Source: SZUA-320 sp963707875
GTDB lineage: Bacteria; Gemmatimonadota; Gemmatimonadetes; Gemmatimonadales; GWC2-71-9
Direction: 5' to 3'
Assembly (NCBI GenBank): GCA_963707875.1
Contig: CAVPRU010000001.1
Coordinates: 806,001-870,000 of the forward strand
Length of the DNA stretch: 64,000 nt
Shown here: one piece after another, positions 9,141 to 17,548 of the stretch
Layout of the letters: every line of letters starts with the position of its first letter
Position numbering within the stretch: position 1 is the stretch's first letter
Notes under the pieces: generated by a model
Seen by the model: only the letters and a program-made list of their open reading frames with translations
Database searches by the model: none
What the model was told of the DNA's origin: nothing
Translations under genes and position numbers: made by a program

Positions 9141-9160
9141 TCCCCGGATGAATCCGGGGA
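9141..9160. repeat. Perfect 9-bp inverted repeat enclosing a start codon
   Basis: TCCCCGGAT at 9141-9149 and ATCCGGGGA at 9152-9160 are perfect inverted arms around two bases. The ATG of the flavoprotein gene is inside the left arm. It could be the terminator hairpin of the cupredoxin gene (no T-run follows), a translational control element, or chance in GC-rich DNA. Confidence 0.5.
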
Positions 9161-10401
9161 CCGCCGGCGCTCGCCGCCGAGTCGTGGTGGTGGGCGCCGG
9201 TGCCGCCGGCACCATGGCCGCCATCTTCGCCGCATCCGCCGGCGCGCAGACCGCCCTGCTTGAGCGGACCCGCGATGGCGGCCGGAAGATCCTCATCAGC
9301 GGGGGTGGCCGCTGCAACATCCTTCCCTCCCGGGTCGACGAAGCCAGGTTCGTCACCGACAGTTCCACCAACACCCTCAGGAAGATCCTCCGCTCCTGGC
9401 CCCACCGGGAGCAGGTGGTGTTTTTCGAACAGCAGCTTGGCATCCCGCTCAAGGAGGAGCCGGAGTCGGCCAAGCTCTTCCCGGTTTCGGACCGGGCTCT
9501 GGACGTGCGCGATGGCCTGATCGCCCTGGCCAGGCACCGGGGAGTTCGTTTCGAGCCGGGCAGCATGGTGACTGGGGTCGCGCCGGTGGATGGACGCTGG
9601 CGGGTGGCGCTCGCCGGAGCTGCGCCGATCGAATGCGATGCGGTCGTCATTGCCACCGGTGGCCTCTCGGTACCGAATACCGGAAGCGATGGCACCGGCC
9701 TGTCGATCCTCGAGACACTCGGTCACACGGTGCACCAGACCTATCCGGCATTGACCCCGATCACCGCGGCACCCTCGCCGTTGACCGCCCTGGCCGGGAT
9801 ATCCCTGACCGTGACGCTCAGGGCCAGCGATGGGGTTCGAACGGCCTCCGCGCGAGGGGGGTTTCTCTTTACCCACCGGGGCTACAGCGGGCCGGTGGTG
9901 CTCGACGTTTCCCACGTCCTGGTCCGGGCCCGCCAGGATGGCCTGCCAGCCCTCTTGCAGGTCCAGTGGACCGACCTCGACGAGGCGGACTGGGAAGAGC
10001 GCCTGCGGCCGGTGGCCAACGAGACCGTGGGGGGCGTGGTACGGAGGGAGCTGCCGGATCGTCTGGCCAACGAGCTGGTGATCATGGCCCAGGTCGAGCC
10101 CGGGACTCGGCTGGCCCAGCTCAAGCGCGACGACCGGCAACGTCTGATCGAAGTCCTCACCCGATACCAGCTGCCCTGGACCGGTGACGAGGGCTATCGC
10201 AAGGCCGAGGTGACCGGTGGTGGGGTGTCTCTGGCGGAGATCGATCCGGGCACGATGGAGAGCCGGCTCCATCCGGGGCTCTTCATCTGTGGGGAAGCGC
10301 TGGACGCGTTCGGTCCGATCGGCGGGTACAACTTCCTCTGGGCCTGGGCCACCGGCCGGGCTGCGGGACTCGGTGCTGCCGCGGCGGTCGAGGCCCGATG
10401 A
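9148..10401 (+). CDS. HI0933/YhiN (BaiN-like) family FAD-dependent oxidoreductase
   Basis: A 417-residue flavoprotein of the usual family length. It opens with the dinucleotide-binding motif VVVVGAGAAGTMAA and has KILISGGGRCNI, a hallmark of the HI0933 family, then VIATGGLSVPNTGSDG and the C-terminal FAD motif GEALDAFGPIGGYNFLWAWATG. The family includes BaiN; most members have no assigned substrate. The ATG used lies in a strong inverted repeat without a ribosome site. GTG codons near 9182 are an alternative start. It overlaps the next gene by four bases (ATGA). Confidence 0.9.
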   Translation: MNPGTAGARRRVVVVGAGAAGTMAAIFAASAGAQTALLERTRDGGRKILISGGGRCNILPSRVDEARFVTDSSTNTLRKILRSWPHREQVVFFEQQLGIPLKEEPESAKLFPVSDRALDVRDGLIALARHRGVRFEPGSMVTGVAPVDGRWRVALAGAAPIECDAVVIATGGLSVPNTGSDGTGLSILETLGHTVHQTYPALTPITAAPSPLTALAGISLTVTLRASDGVRTASARGGFLFTHRGYSGPVVLDVSHVLVRARQDGLPALLQVQWTDLDEADWEERLRPVANETVGGVVRRELPDRLANELVIMAQVEPGTRLAQLKRDDRQRLIEVLTRYQLPWTGDEGYRKAEVTGGGVSLAEIDPGTMESRLHPGLFICGEALDAFGPIGGYNFLWAWATGRAAGLGAAAAVEAR

Positions 10402-11291
10402 GGGTCGGCTTCGTGACCTCGACGGGATATCCGGAGCTGACGCCGGACGACCAACTCGCCGCCGCCGCGCTGGGGGATCAGGGCGTCGCGGTAGAGCCCG
10501 TCATCTGGACCGACGACGGGGACCGGTGGCGGGGGCTCGACGGCCTCGTTGTGCGATCGCCCTGGGACTATCACCTGGCTCCGGACCGATACCTGTCCTG
10601 GGTCGACCGGGTACAGTCATCCGGGCTCCCGCTCTGGAATCCTCCCGAGATTCTCCGCTGGAACCTGGACAAGGGGTATCTCCGTACGGTTGAGGCGTGG
10701 GGCTTCCCGATTCCGCCGACTCGCTGGATCCGCCGGGGGTCGACAACCCCGCTGGTCGAACACCTGATGGCGCTGGGAACTGATGAGGCGGTCATCAAGC
10801 CGGTGATCGGGGCCTCGGCGGCGGGGGTGATCCGAGTCACCCGCGCCAGCCTGGCCGACGGGGAGGCGCACCTTCGTCAGATCCTGGGAAGTGGGGATGC
10901 GATGGTGCAGGCCTTCGCCCCGGAGGTCGAATCAAGCGGTGAATGGTCTCTCGTCTTCATTGGGGGAGAGTTCAGCCACGCGGTGGTCAAGACCCCAAGG
11001 GCGGGCGATTTCCGGGTCCAGGGCGAGTGGGGAGGATCCCATGCCCGCGTCGAACCTCCGCCCGGGGTGGTGGATCAGGCAGAGCGGCTGGTGGGCCGGC
11101 TCGGTGGGCCGGTACTCTATGCCAGAGTAGACGGATACCTCAGGAAAGGGGTGCTGACGGTCATGGAACTCGAACTGCTGGAGCCGCTGCTCTTCCTGGC
11201 GTCGGATCCCGGCGCGCCGGCCCGGTTTGCCGAGGCCATCCGGCAGGCGCTGGTTGGCCCGGTACCCTCGGGTTACACTTTGGCCCCATGA
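10398..11291 (+). CDS. ATP-grasp domain protein (RimK/glutathione-synthetase-like, DcsG-like)
   Basis: A 297-residue enzyme of the ATP-grasp superfamily, which joins a carboxylate to an amine or similar group through an acyl phosphate. Supporting segments are GLVVRSPWDYHLAP, LDKGYLRTVEAWGFPIPPT, AVIKPVIGASAAGV (ATP-binding Lys), the acidic GEWSLVFIGGEFSHAV and MELELLEPLLF (metal-binding Glu). It resembles proteins annotated as cycloserine-biosynthesis DcsG-like, but nothing else here supports an antibiotic pathway. It overlaps both neighbours through ATGA. Substrate unknown. Confidence 0.82.
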   Translation: MRVGFVTSTGYPELTPDDQLAAAALGDQGVAVEPVIWTDDGDRWRGLDGLVVRSPWDYHLAPDRYLSWVDRVQSSGLPLWNPPEILRWNLDKGYLRTVEAWGFPIPPTRWIRRGSTTPLVEHLMALGTDEAVIKPVIGASAAGVIRVTRASLADGEAHLRQILGSGDAMVQAFAPEVESSGEWSLVFIGGEFSHAVVKTPRAGDFRVQGEWGGSHARVEPPPGVVDQAERLVGRLGGPVLYARVDGYLRKGVLTVMELELLEPLLFLASDPGAPARFAEAIRQALVGPVPSGYTLAP

Positions 11292-11818
11292 CTTGGCGCA
11301 ATCCCCTCTCCGGCTTGACGGCTCGCAACAGGATCGCCCTGCTGCTCTCGGTGGTCTCGATCGTCCTGCTGCTGCCCGGACTGATGCGACCGATGATCAC
11401 CATCTCGGCGAGTATCGACGCATTCGGGAAGACCCGCGAGATCTTCCGGCAGACCCAGAGCATTCTCCAGGCGGTGAGGAGCCTCCACGAATCGGGCAAC
11501 GACTTCGTGGCGGGGCTCATCCTGCTGTTCAGTGTGACGGTGCCATTCGTGAAGGCGGTTCTGCTCTTCCCGATCATGGGGCTGGCGGACGCCGGGAAGC
11601 GGTATCGGCTCTACCAACTGGTCAGGTCGATCAGCAAGTGGTCGATGGCGGACGTCTTCGTGGTGGGGGTCTTCGTCGCGATGCTGGCGGCCAAGGCGAC
11701 CGACAACCTCGATGCGTCGGTCGAGCGCGGATTCTACTTCTTCACGGGATACTGCCTGATCTCCAACCTCGCCTTTCAGCTGCTCAAGGTCGATCCCAGT
11801 CCGTCGTCGCCGAACTGA
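11288..11818 (+). CDS. pqiA: PqiA-like (paraquat-inducible protein A) membrane protein
   Basis: A 176-residue integral membrane protein with about four hydrophobic helices (roughly residues 17-38, 70-95, 118-135 and 148-165). SISKWSMADVFVVGVFVAML matches the PqiA family core. It lacks the N-terminal zinc ribbon and the second half of classical PqiA, so it is a single-module form. The start ATG overlaps the stop of the ATP-grasp gene. A role in envelope lipid homeostasis is inferred from PqiABC; no pqiB is adjacent. Confidence 0.82.
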   Translation: MTWRNPLSGLTARNRIALLLSVVSIVLLLPGLMRPMITISASIDAFGKTREIFRQTQSILQAVRSLHESGNDFVAGLILLFSVTVPFVKAVLLFPIMGLADAGKRYRLYQLVRSISKWSMADVFVVGVFVAMLAAKATDNLDASVERGFYFFTGYCLISNLAFQLLKVDPSPSSPN

Positions 11819-12008
11819 GCCGTCCCCTTGATGATGCCGAGGTCGTCCAGCTCGGCGGTGGGCTGGCGGGACGGGTCGGTCTCCGGGGTGCTCCAGACGC
11901 AGCTTCATCAGCAGCTCGTCGGTCTGGTCCCGGGTCAGGACCGGATCAGCCGCGACCGGCTCCCGGCTCGGGCACGTCATTGATGATCTTCCGGACCGGG
12001 CGGGTCAT
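11776..12008 (-). pseudogene. Small hypothetical gene, broken by two frameshifts in this sequence
   Basis: An ATG at 12008 follows a perfect AGGAGG with six bases of spacing. Translation opens MTRPVRKIINDVPEP and then meets a stop. Two +1 shifts restore a reading with G/C-ending codons: first to PVAADPVLTRDQTDELLMK, then to AELDDLGIIKGTAQFGDDG, ending at TGA 11776-11778. Removing two bases gives a 76-residue acidic protein of unknown function. Its 3' end overlaps pqiA antisense by about 40 bp. Both shifts are insertions, as elsewhere in this window, so sequence error is at least as likely as decay. Confidence 0.55.
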
Positions 12009-12402
12009 CGGTGACCTCCTGGTGCATCGAGTCGGTTCGCGGCAGGGGATCCACCGCTTCTGCATGACGGACACCCACCTGGCTCCTGCCCCCTGACACC
12101 CACCGGGAATCCGGCGGCCCGGGACAGTGCCCGTGGGGTTCATGGCCGGGGACGGACCCATTTGGGATGATGCGACGACGCAACACTTCTCAGCGGAGTA
12201 ACCACGACAACACGAGCACCGGCGGTACCACCATGGGGCGGATCAACCTGCGCTAAGTTACCAAACGGCAAGGTGTTACGCAGTCATTGGTGTATGATTA
12301 CCATGCGGATCATTTCTTGCCATCAATGAAGCTGGCTCTTCCTACGACCAGCGCCTCCCTTCCTATTGGGAGGGTGTACTTTTCCAGCTAGGAGATCAAC
12401 GA
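12009..12402. other. Intergenic region, promoter-bearing leader of the PEP-CTERM gene
   Basis: No convincing gene is seen. The part from about 12,240 to 12,320 is clearly less GC-rich than its surroundings and probably holds the promoter of the PEP-CTERM gene. A C/T-rich stretch and the ribosome site AGGAG before 12403 follow. Confidence 0.4.
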
Positions 12403-13059
12403 ATGAGGCTTTCCGGGACTGTTTCTCGCGTGGTGCTGCTGGCAGCACTGATCGCCCCTGCCGCCGGGGCGCAGGTGTACTCGAACGGACCGAACGATAA
12501 CAATGGGTATTTCTTCTCCCAGGATCGCTACGATAGCTTCGGCTGGCAGCTCTGGGACGACTTTTCACTCGGCTCTGGGACCACTCTGACTCGCGTGAGC
12601 TTCTGGGCTATTAACAATGGCCTGACGTCCCTCACCTCGTCCATCAACTGGGAGATCTTCGCCGATGCGGGCGGCACTCGTGGCGGACTACTGTTCTCCG
12701 GGATCGGGGCCGTGACCAGCCAGGCGGGCGTGGTCGGTGGGTGTTGCTCGAGCCAAGAGCCTCCGTACCTGCGGTATGTGAGCGATTTCTACTTCAGTGT
12801 CGGGTTGGGCGCGGGAACCTACTGGCTTGGATTGTACAACTCGACCATGGGGATAAATGCCGCGTGGGAGACAGCAAATCAGCTGGGCTCCTCGGGCGAA
12901 CACAGCGCGACTGGTGCGCTCGGACAGGACCTCGCCTTTGACCTGTACGACGATTCGGTGGTCCCCGAGCCCGCGACGGTGGTGCTCCTCGGCACCGGTC
13001 TGCTGTCCCTGGGGCTGGTCAACCACCGCCGGAAGAAGTCGCGCCAGGATCCTACCTGA
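12403..13059 (+). CDS. PEP-CTERM sorting domain-containing secreted protein
   Basis: A 218-residue exported protein. The N-terminal signal peptide ends AAGAQ, followed by a beta-rich, Gly/Ser/Asn-rich body. The C-terminus VPEPATVVLLGTGLLSLGLV followed by NHRRKK is a textbook PEP-CTERM anchor: PEP motif, hydrophobic helix, basic tail. It should be processed by an exosortase encoded elsewhere and end at the surface or in an extracellular matrix. The gene has its own AT-richer upstream region and terminators, so it appears monocistronic. Confidence 0.92.
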   Translation: MRLSGTVSRVVLLAALIAPAAGAQVYSNGPNDNNGYFFSQDRYDSFGWQLWDDFSLGSGTTLTRVSFWAINNGLTSLTSSINWEIFADAGGTRGGLLFSGIGAVTSQAGVVGGCCSSQEPPYLRYVSDFYFSVGLGAGTYWLGLYNSTMGINAAWETANQLGSSGEHSATGALGQDLAFDLYDDSVVPEPATVVLLGTGLLSLGLVNHRRKKSRQDPT

Positions 13060-13089
13060 CCGATTCCGCGATCGGGCAGCGTCAAGCCC

Positions 13090-13117
13090 GGGCTCCTCTC
13101 TGAGGAGGCCCAGTTTT
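13090..13117 (+). terminator. Rho-independent terminator after the PEP-CTERM gene
   Basis: GGGCTCCTC, a three-base loop and GAGGAGGCCC (one bulged G) form a stem followed by AGTTTTC. It sits 30 bp after the stop codon. Confidence 0.75.
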
Positions 13118-13126
13118 CGAAGGAAG

Positions 13127-13154
13127 GAACGCCCGGGGAATACCCCGGGCGTTC
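13127..13154. terminator. Strong hairpin, probable bidirectional terminator
   Basis: GAACGCCCGGGG (13127-13138) and CCCCGGGCGTTC (13143-13154) are perfect 12-base arms around AATA, between two convergent genes. No long T-run follows on either strand. Confidence 0.65.
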
Positions 13155-13262
13155 TGCGCAGTTGGACGAGTCTTTGTTCAGTTCTGGGTCCTTTCTGACC
13201 CCGCCACCAAGATCGAAGCCCGGGAGACCGACCATATCGCTGGCTCGAGCCCCCACCCCAGT

Positions 13263-13964
13263 CTATTCACCGTCGAGACGCCGATCCTCTGAAGCTGCCC
13301 GCTTGAGTGTGGCAAGAGCCCGCCGAGCCGCTTCGCCCGCCTCGGTTCCCCGAAACCGATCGGCCAGGCGGGCCAGCTCGGCCATCTCCCGGCCGGTGTT
13401 GCCGGTCCGCCGGTAGTGGGCAATCAGCGATTCCGTGGCCCTCCGCTCCTGCAACGGTGAGGCGATGCCATTCCGGATCTCGAGCCAGAGTCGTTCCGCC
13501 CCGGACGGGTCGGCCAGATGCCCTGCCAGCAGATCGGCCAGGGCCAGACGGGCATCCTGGTCCTCGGGGTGCGCCGTCAGATGGTCGCGATACACCTCAG
13601 CCGCCTCATCGGCCCGGCCCCGGATGACCAGCGATTCCTGGTAGGAGAAGGACGGAGATGGAGCGAGGTTGCCGGACCCGCTGATCATCTGGACCAATCC
13701 CTGGGACGCCGCCCCGGTACTGAGCAGGACGAGCCCCCCCATCGCCAGCCCCAGCACCACAGCGCCGAGCAGGATGGCGACCACTTCGGTGGCATTGACG
13801 CCCCGGCGATCGTTCAACAGGAAGATCACCGCCACGGCGATCGGCAGAATGGCTCCGACCGGAAAGGCAAAGGCGCGAAACATGGTGGTCCGATCCCCCG
13901 CATGGCCCCGGCGAAGGTGCGGGGGGACCGGAGGGGGGACCATGGGGGGCGGCTGATCGGACAT
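13263..13964 (-). CDS. Membrane protein with TPR-like C-terminal domain
   Basis: A 233-residue protein. A Pro-rich cytoplasmic start (MSDQPPPMVPPPVPPH) is followed by two transmembrane helices (about residues 33-50 and 62-82). The soluble helical domain (about 105-230) contains TPR-like repeats, for example GRADEAAEVYRDHLTAHPED. It probably serves as a scaffold. No specific partner is visible; it is separated from its neighbours by terminators and a divergent gene. Confidence 0.65.
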   Translation of the reverse strand: MSDQPPPMVPPPVPPHLRRGHAGDRTTMFRAFAFPVGAILPIAVAVIFLLNDRRGVNATEVVAILLGAVVLGLAMGGLVLLSTGAASQGLVQMISGSGNLAPSPSFSYQESLVIRGRADEAAEVYRDHLTAHPEDQDARLALADLLAGHLADPSGAERLWLEIRNGIASPLQERRATESLIAHYRRTGNTGREMAELARLADRFRGTEAGEAARRALATLKRAASEDRRLDGE

Positions 13965-14075
13965 CGGCAGAACCTCCGCTGTTCCAAGCTACCGAACGCG
14001 ACGCCGGGAGCGACAGCAGCGAGGGGCTGGAGCCGGGTGTAATTTCCGGTATCACCTCCCCATCGAGGGCACCAC

Positions 14076-15432
14076 ATGAGGCTCGGCACCAATCCGCTTG
14101 TCAAATTCCTCTCGGCCACGATGGCCTGTATCACCATCACGATGGCCGATACCACCATTCCGAGCGGTCACCTGGCGGCCCAGAGTCCGGTCAACCGCAC
14201 CGAGCAGGCGATCGTCCGCGCCGTGGATGCCGGCAACGAAGCTGGCCTCGCCCTGCTCCGTCGGCTGGTGGAGATCAACAGCGGATCCATGAACTTCGAA
14301 GGGGTCCGGGCGGTGGGGAGTATCCTCCGGGACCAGTTCGACTCTCTCGGGTTCCGGACCCGGTGGGTGGACGGGACGGCCTTCAACCGGGCTGGCCATC
14401 TGGTGGCCGAGCATCCCGGCCAAGGCCCCGGGCTGCTGCTCATCGGTCACCTCGACACCGTGTTCGAGCCTGACAACGCCTTCCAGCAATGGCAGCAGCT
14501 GGACGACACCACGGCCAAGGGGCCGGGGATCACCGACATGAAGGGCGGAGACGTCATCATCATCCAGGCCCTCAAGGCCCTCAAGGCGGCCGGACAGCTC
14601 GACCGGATGAACATCACCGTCGTCATGACCGGAGATGAGGAGAGCTCGGGCGATCCGCTGAGCCTGGCCCGGGCGGCGCTCATCGAGGCGGCCCGGGAGG
14701 CGGACATCGCCATCGGCTTCGAGGACGGCGACGGCGATCCGAAGACCGCCGTGGTGGCCCGCCGAGGGTCCAGCTCCTGGGTGTTGAAGACAACGGGAAC
14801 CCCGGCCCACTCCTCCCAGGTCTTCAAGCCGAGCGTTGGCTACGGGGCGATTTACGAGGCATCCCGGATCCTCAATGCCTTCAGAGAGCAGTTGAGCGGC
14901 GAGGAGCTTCTCACCTTCAACCCCGGAGTGGCGCTCGGTGGAACCACGGTGACCTTTGATGCCGAGAATGATCGCGGCACCGGCTTCGGCAAGACCAACG
15001 TCGTGGCCGGCGAGATGACGGTCCGCGGGGACCTCCGGACCATCACCCCGGAGCAGCTGACCCGGGCCCAGGCCGCGATGACTGCCATTGTGGCCGGACA
15101 CCTCCCGGGCACCTCGGCGACGCATCACCTTCGAGGACGGCTATCCCCCACTCGCGCCCACCGACGGCAACTACCGACTGCTCGGGATGTACGATCAGGT
15201 GAGCCGGGATCTGGGCTTCGGTCCGGTGGCGGCGGTTGATCCCGGCGCGGCCGGGGCGGCGGACGTCTCCTTCACGGCGGGGCTCGTCACCATGGCGATG
15301 GACGGGCTCGGGCTCTCCGGGACCGGCGGGCACACCGACCGGGAGACTGCCGACCTGCGGATGCTCCCGCTGGTGACCAAGCGGGCTGCGGTCCTCCTGT
15401 ATCGCCTGAGCAGGCAGACTCTCCAGCCCTGA
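14076..15432 (+). CDS. M20 family metallopeptidase (carboxypeptidase G2-like), one frameshift
   Basis: An exported zinc peptidase of about 451 residues once one inserted base near 15,119 is removed (the reading should run GTSARITFEDGYPP). Metal and catalytic residues are visible in LLIGHLDTVFEP (His, Asp), GPGITDMKGGD (bridging Asp), MTGDEESSGDP (catalytic Glu, ligand) and GFEDGDGDP. The C-terminal part has GLSGTGGHTDRETAD with the last zinc His. A signal-like N-terminus precedes the catalytic domain. Likely substrates are N-acylated or glutamate-containing peptides. Confidence 0.88.
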
Positions 15433-15487
15433 CAGGCGCCGGGCACCCAACTGGCGAACCGCGCCCCTCCCCCGCTAGTCTAAGTGG

Positions 15488-16210
15488 ATGCCAGTTCACA
15501 AGATGGGTGCGGTATTGAAACAGCTTCCCGGAGGAATCCGGCTGGGCCATTCTGAGGGAAGCCACGCTGGCCAACTGGCGGACCTCCAGCGTACGGTCTT
15601 CCCGACCCTCGCCCCGGAAGCGCGGTTCAGGGCAGAGCAGTACCGCCGGCACATCGAGGTCTTTCCCGAAGGGCAGTTTGTCGCGCTGGACGGGGAGAAG
15701 GTGGTTGGAGCCACCACCACCATCCGCCTCAACTTCGACTTCGCCAATCCGGGCCACACCTTCGCCGAGATTTCCGGAGGCGGCTGGCTGACCTCCCACG
15801 ACCCGACCGGGCCGTGGCTCTACGGTCTCGATCTGGGTGTCCACCCTGACTACCAGAGACGGGGGATCGGCCGGGCCCTCTACGCGGTGCGACAGGAACT
15901 GGTCTGGGAGCTTGGACTCTCGGGCCAGCTGAGCGTCGGGATGATGAGCGGCTTCGGGGCGGTCAGGGACACGATGACGGCGGAGGAGTATTTCGAAGGC
16001 CTCTGCACCGGCAGGATCAACGACCCCACCCTGTCCATGCAGCGTCGGGTCGGCTTCGAATTCCGGCACCTGCTCCCGGAGCATCTGCCGGACCCGGTCT
16101 GTGACAACTACGGAGTGCTGATCGTGCTCCCGGCAACTCGGGACATCCCCGGGGCCGGCCGGCCAGGCACCGGCAACGACGTGGTCCGGCCAGACACCGG
16201 CAACGACTAG
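15488..16210 (+). CDS. GNAT family N-acetyltransferase, first gene of the catabolic operon
   Basis: A 240-residue protein with an acetyl-CoA-binding motif LDLGVHPDYQRRGIGRALY (motif A, Q/RxxGxG/A). It belongs to the GNAT type also found fused to nitrilases. The last residues form a short repeat, RPGTGND-VV-RPDTGND. The ATG follows an upstream CTAGTCTAAG stretch. The aminotransferase starts eight bases after its stop with its own GGAG site, so this is the head of a long plus-strand operon. The acetylated substrate is unknown; a polyamine or beta-amino acid would fit the neighbours. Confidence 0.8.
   Translation: MPVHKMGAVLKQLPGGIRLGHSEGSHAGQLADLQRTVFPTLAPEARFRAEQYRRHIEVFPEGQFVALDGEKVVGATTTIRLNFDFANPGHTFAEISGGGWLTSHDPTGPWLYGLDLGVHPDYQRRGIGRALYAVRQELVWELGLSGQLSVGMMSGFGAVRDTMTAEEYFEGLCTGRINDPTLSMQRRVGFEFRHLLPEHLPDPVCDNYGVLIVLPATRDIPGAGRPGTGNDVVRPDTGND
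16159..16207 (+). repeat. 27-bp-period tandem repeat in the GNAT C-terminus
   Basis: Two 22-bp copies (16159-16180 and 16186-16207) differ at one base and encode RPGTGND and RPDTGND. Confidence 0.8.
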
Positions 16211-16218
16211 GAGATTGC

Positions 16219-17547
16219 ATGGGATTCATCCAACTCAGGACCGAGGTACCGGGTCCCAGGAGCAGAGCGCTGCTGGACCGACGCGCGGCCGCAGTCTCCG
16301 CCGGACTGGCCAAGGCCACCGAGGTGGTGGTTGACCGGGCTCAGGGGGCGCTGATCCACGACGTGGACGGGAACACCTTCATCGACCTGGTCGGCGGTAT
16401 CGGGATGCTGGCGGTGGGGCACAGCCCTCCCGGTGTCGTGCAAGCCATCACCGCCCAGGCCGACCGGCTGATCCACACCTGCGCCCTGGTCGCCAGCTAC
16501 GAACCCTACGTTCGGCTCTGTGAGCTGCTGAACGAGATGACCCCCGGCAGCTTCCCCAAGAAGAGCCTGCTCGCCAACAGCGGCTCCGAGAGCGTCGAAA
16601 ACGCGGTCAGCCTGGCGCGTCGGTACACCGGGCGTCCGGTGGTCATCTGCTTCGAGGGCGGCTATCACGGCCGGACCCTGCTCACCCTCAGCCTGACCAG
16701 CAAGTACGGCCTCTTCAAGAAGGGCTTCGGGCCGTTCGCCCCCGAAATCGTCCGGCTCCCCTTCCCCAACATGTACCGGATCCCCGAGGGGATGTCCGCC
16801 GAGCAGTACCTGGACTGGAGCATCCTGCAACTCGAGCAGGCCTTCGTGGCGCAGGTCGACCCGTCGGCCGCCGCCGCCATCCTGATCGAGCCGATCCAGG
16901 GCGAGGGCGGCTTCCTCCCGGTCCCCGCCCGCTTCATGCAGCGGATCCGCGCGCTCTGCGACCAGCACGGGATCGTGCTGATCGCCGACGAGGTCCAGTC
17001 CGGCTTCGGTCGCACCGGGAAGATGTTCGCGATCGAGCACACCGGCGTGGTTCCCGACCTCATGGTCATGGCCAAGTCGCTCGGGGCCGGGATGCCGATC
17101 AGCGCGGTGACCGGCCGGGCCGAGATTCTCGACTCGCCTCACCTGGGCGGGGTCGGCGGGACCTACGGCGGGAACCCGCTCGCCTGCGCCGCGGCCATCA
17201 CCGCAATCGAGATGATCCGCCAGCCGGGCTTCATGGCCCATGTCCGCCTGCTCGGCGAGGTCATGCACGAGGTGCTGGACGGGTGGAAGGAATACCACCC
17301 TATCGTAGGAGATGTCCGGGGCCTCGGGTCGATGATGCTGGCCGAGTTCGTCCGGGACCGGAAGACCAGAGAGCCCGCCCCCGAAGAGACCCTGGCGATC
17401 ATCAAGCGCGCTGTGCAGAACGGGGTGATCGCCATGCGGGCCGGACTCTTCAGCAACTGCATCCGGCTGCTCCCCCCGCTGGTCATCACCGAGGCACAGT
17501 TGCGTGAAGGCCTGGCGGTGCTGGGAGAATCGATCGCGCAGGCGTGA
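16219..17547 (+). CDS. gabT: Class III aminotransferase, GabT-like (4-aminobutyrate or related omega-amino acid)
   Basis: A 442-residue PLP enzyme with an intact reading frame. NSGSESVENAVSLARRYTG and FEGGYHGRTLLTLSLTSK bind the cofactor phosphate and ring, EPIQGEGG and LIADEVQSGFGRTG hold the aspartate, and VMAKSLGAGMPISAV carries the Schiff-base Lys. Family resemblance is to 4-aminobutyrate/diamine aminotransferases. In this operon it would deaminate GABA, beta-alanine or 1,3-diaminopropane. GGAG lies just before the ATG. Confidence 0.88.
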   Translation: MGFIQLRTEVPGPRSRALLDRRAAAVSAGLAKATEVVVDRAQGALIHDVDGNTFIDLVGGIGMLAVGHSPPGVVQAITAQADRLIHTCALVASYEPYVRLCELLNEMTPGSFPKKSLLANSGSESVENAVSLARRYTGRPVVICFEGGYHGRTLLTLSLTSKYGLFKKGFGPFAPEIVRLPFPNMYRIPEGMSAEQYLDWSILQLEQAFVAQVDPSAAAAILIEPIQGEGGFLPVPARFMQRIRALCDQHGIVLIADEVQSGFGRTGKMFAIEHTGVVPDLMVMAKSLGAGMPISAVTGRAEILDSPHLGGVGGTYGGNPLACAAAITAIEMIRQPGFMAHVRLLGEVMHEVLDGWKEYHPIVGDVRGLGSMMLAEFVRDRKTREPAPEETLAIIKRAVQNGVIAMRAGLFSNCIRLLPPLVITEAQLREGLAVLGESIAQA

Positions 17548-17548
17548 G

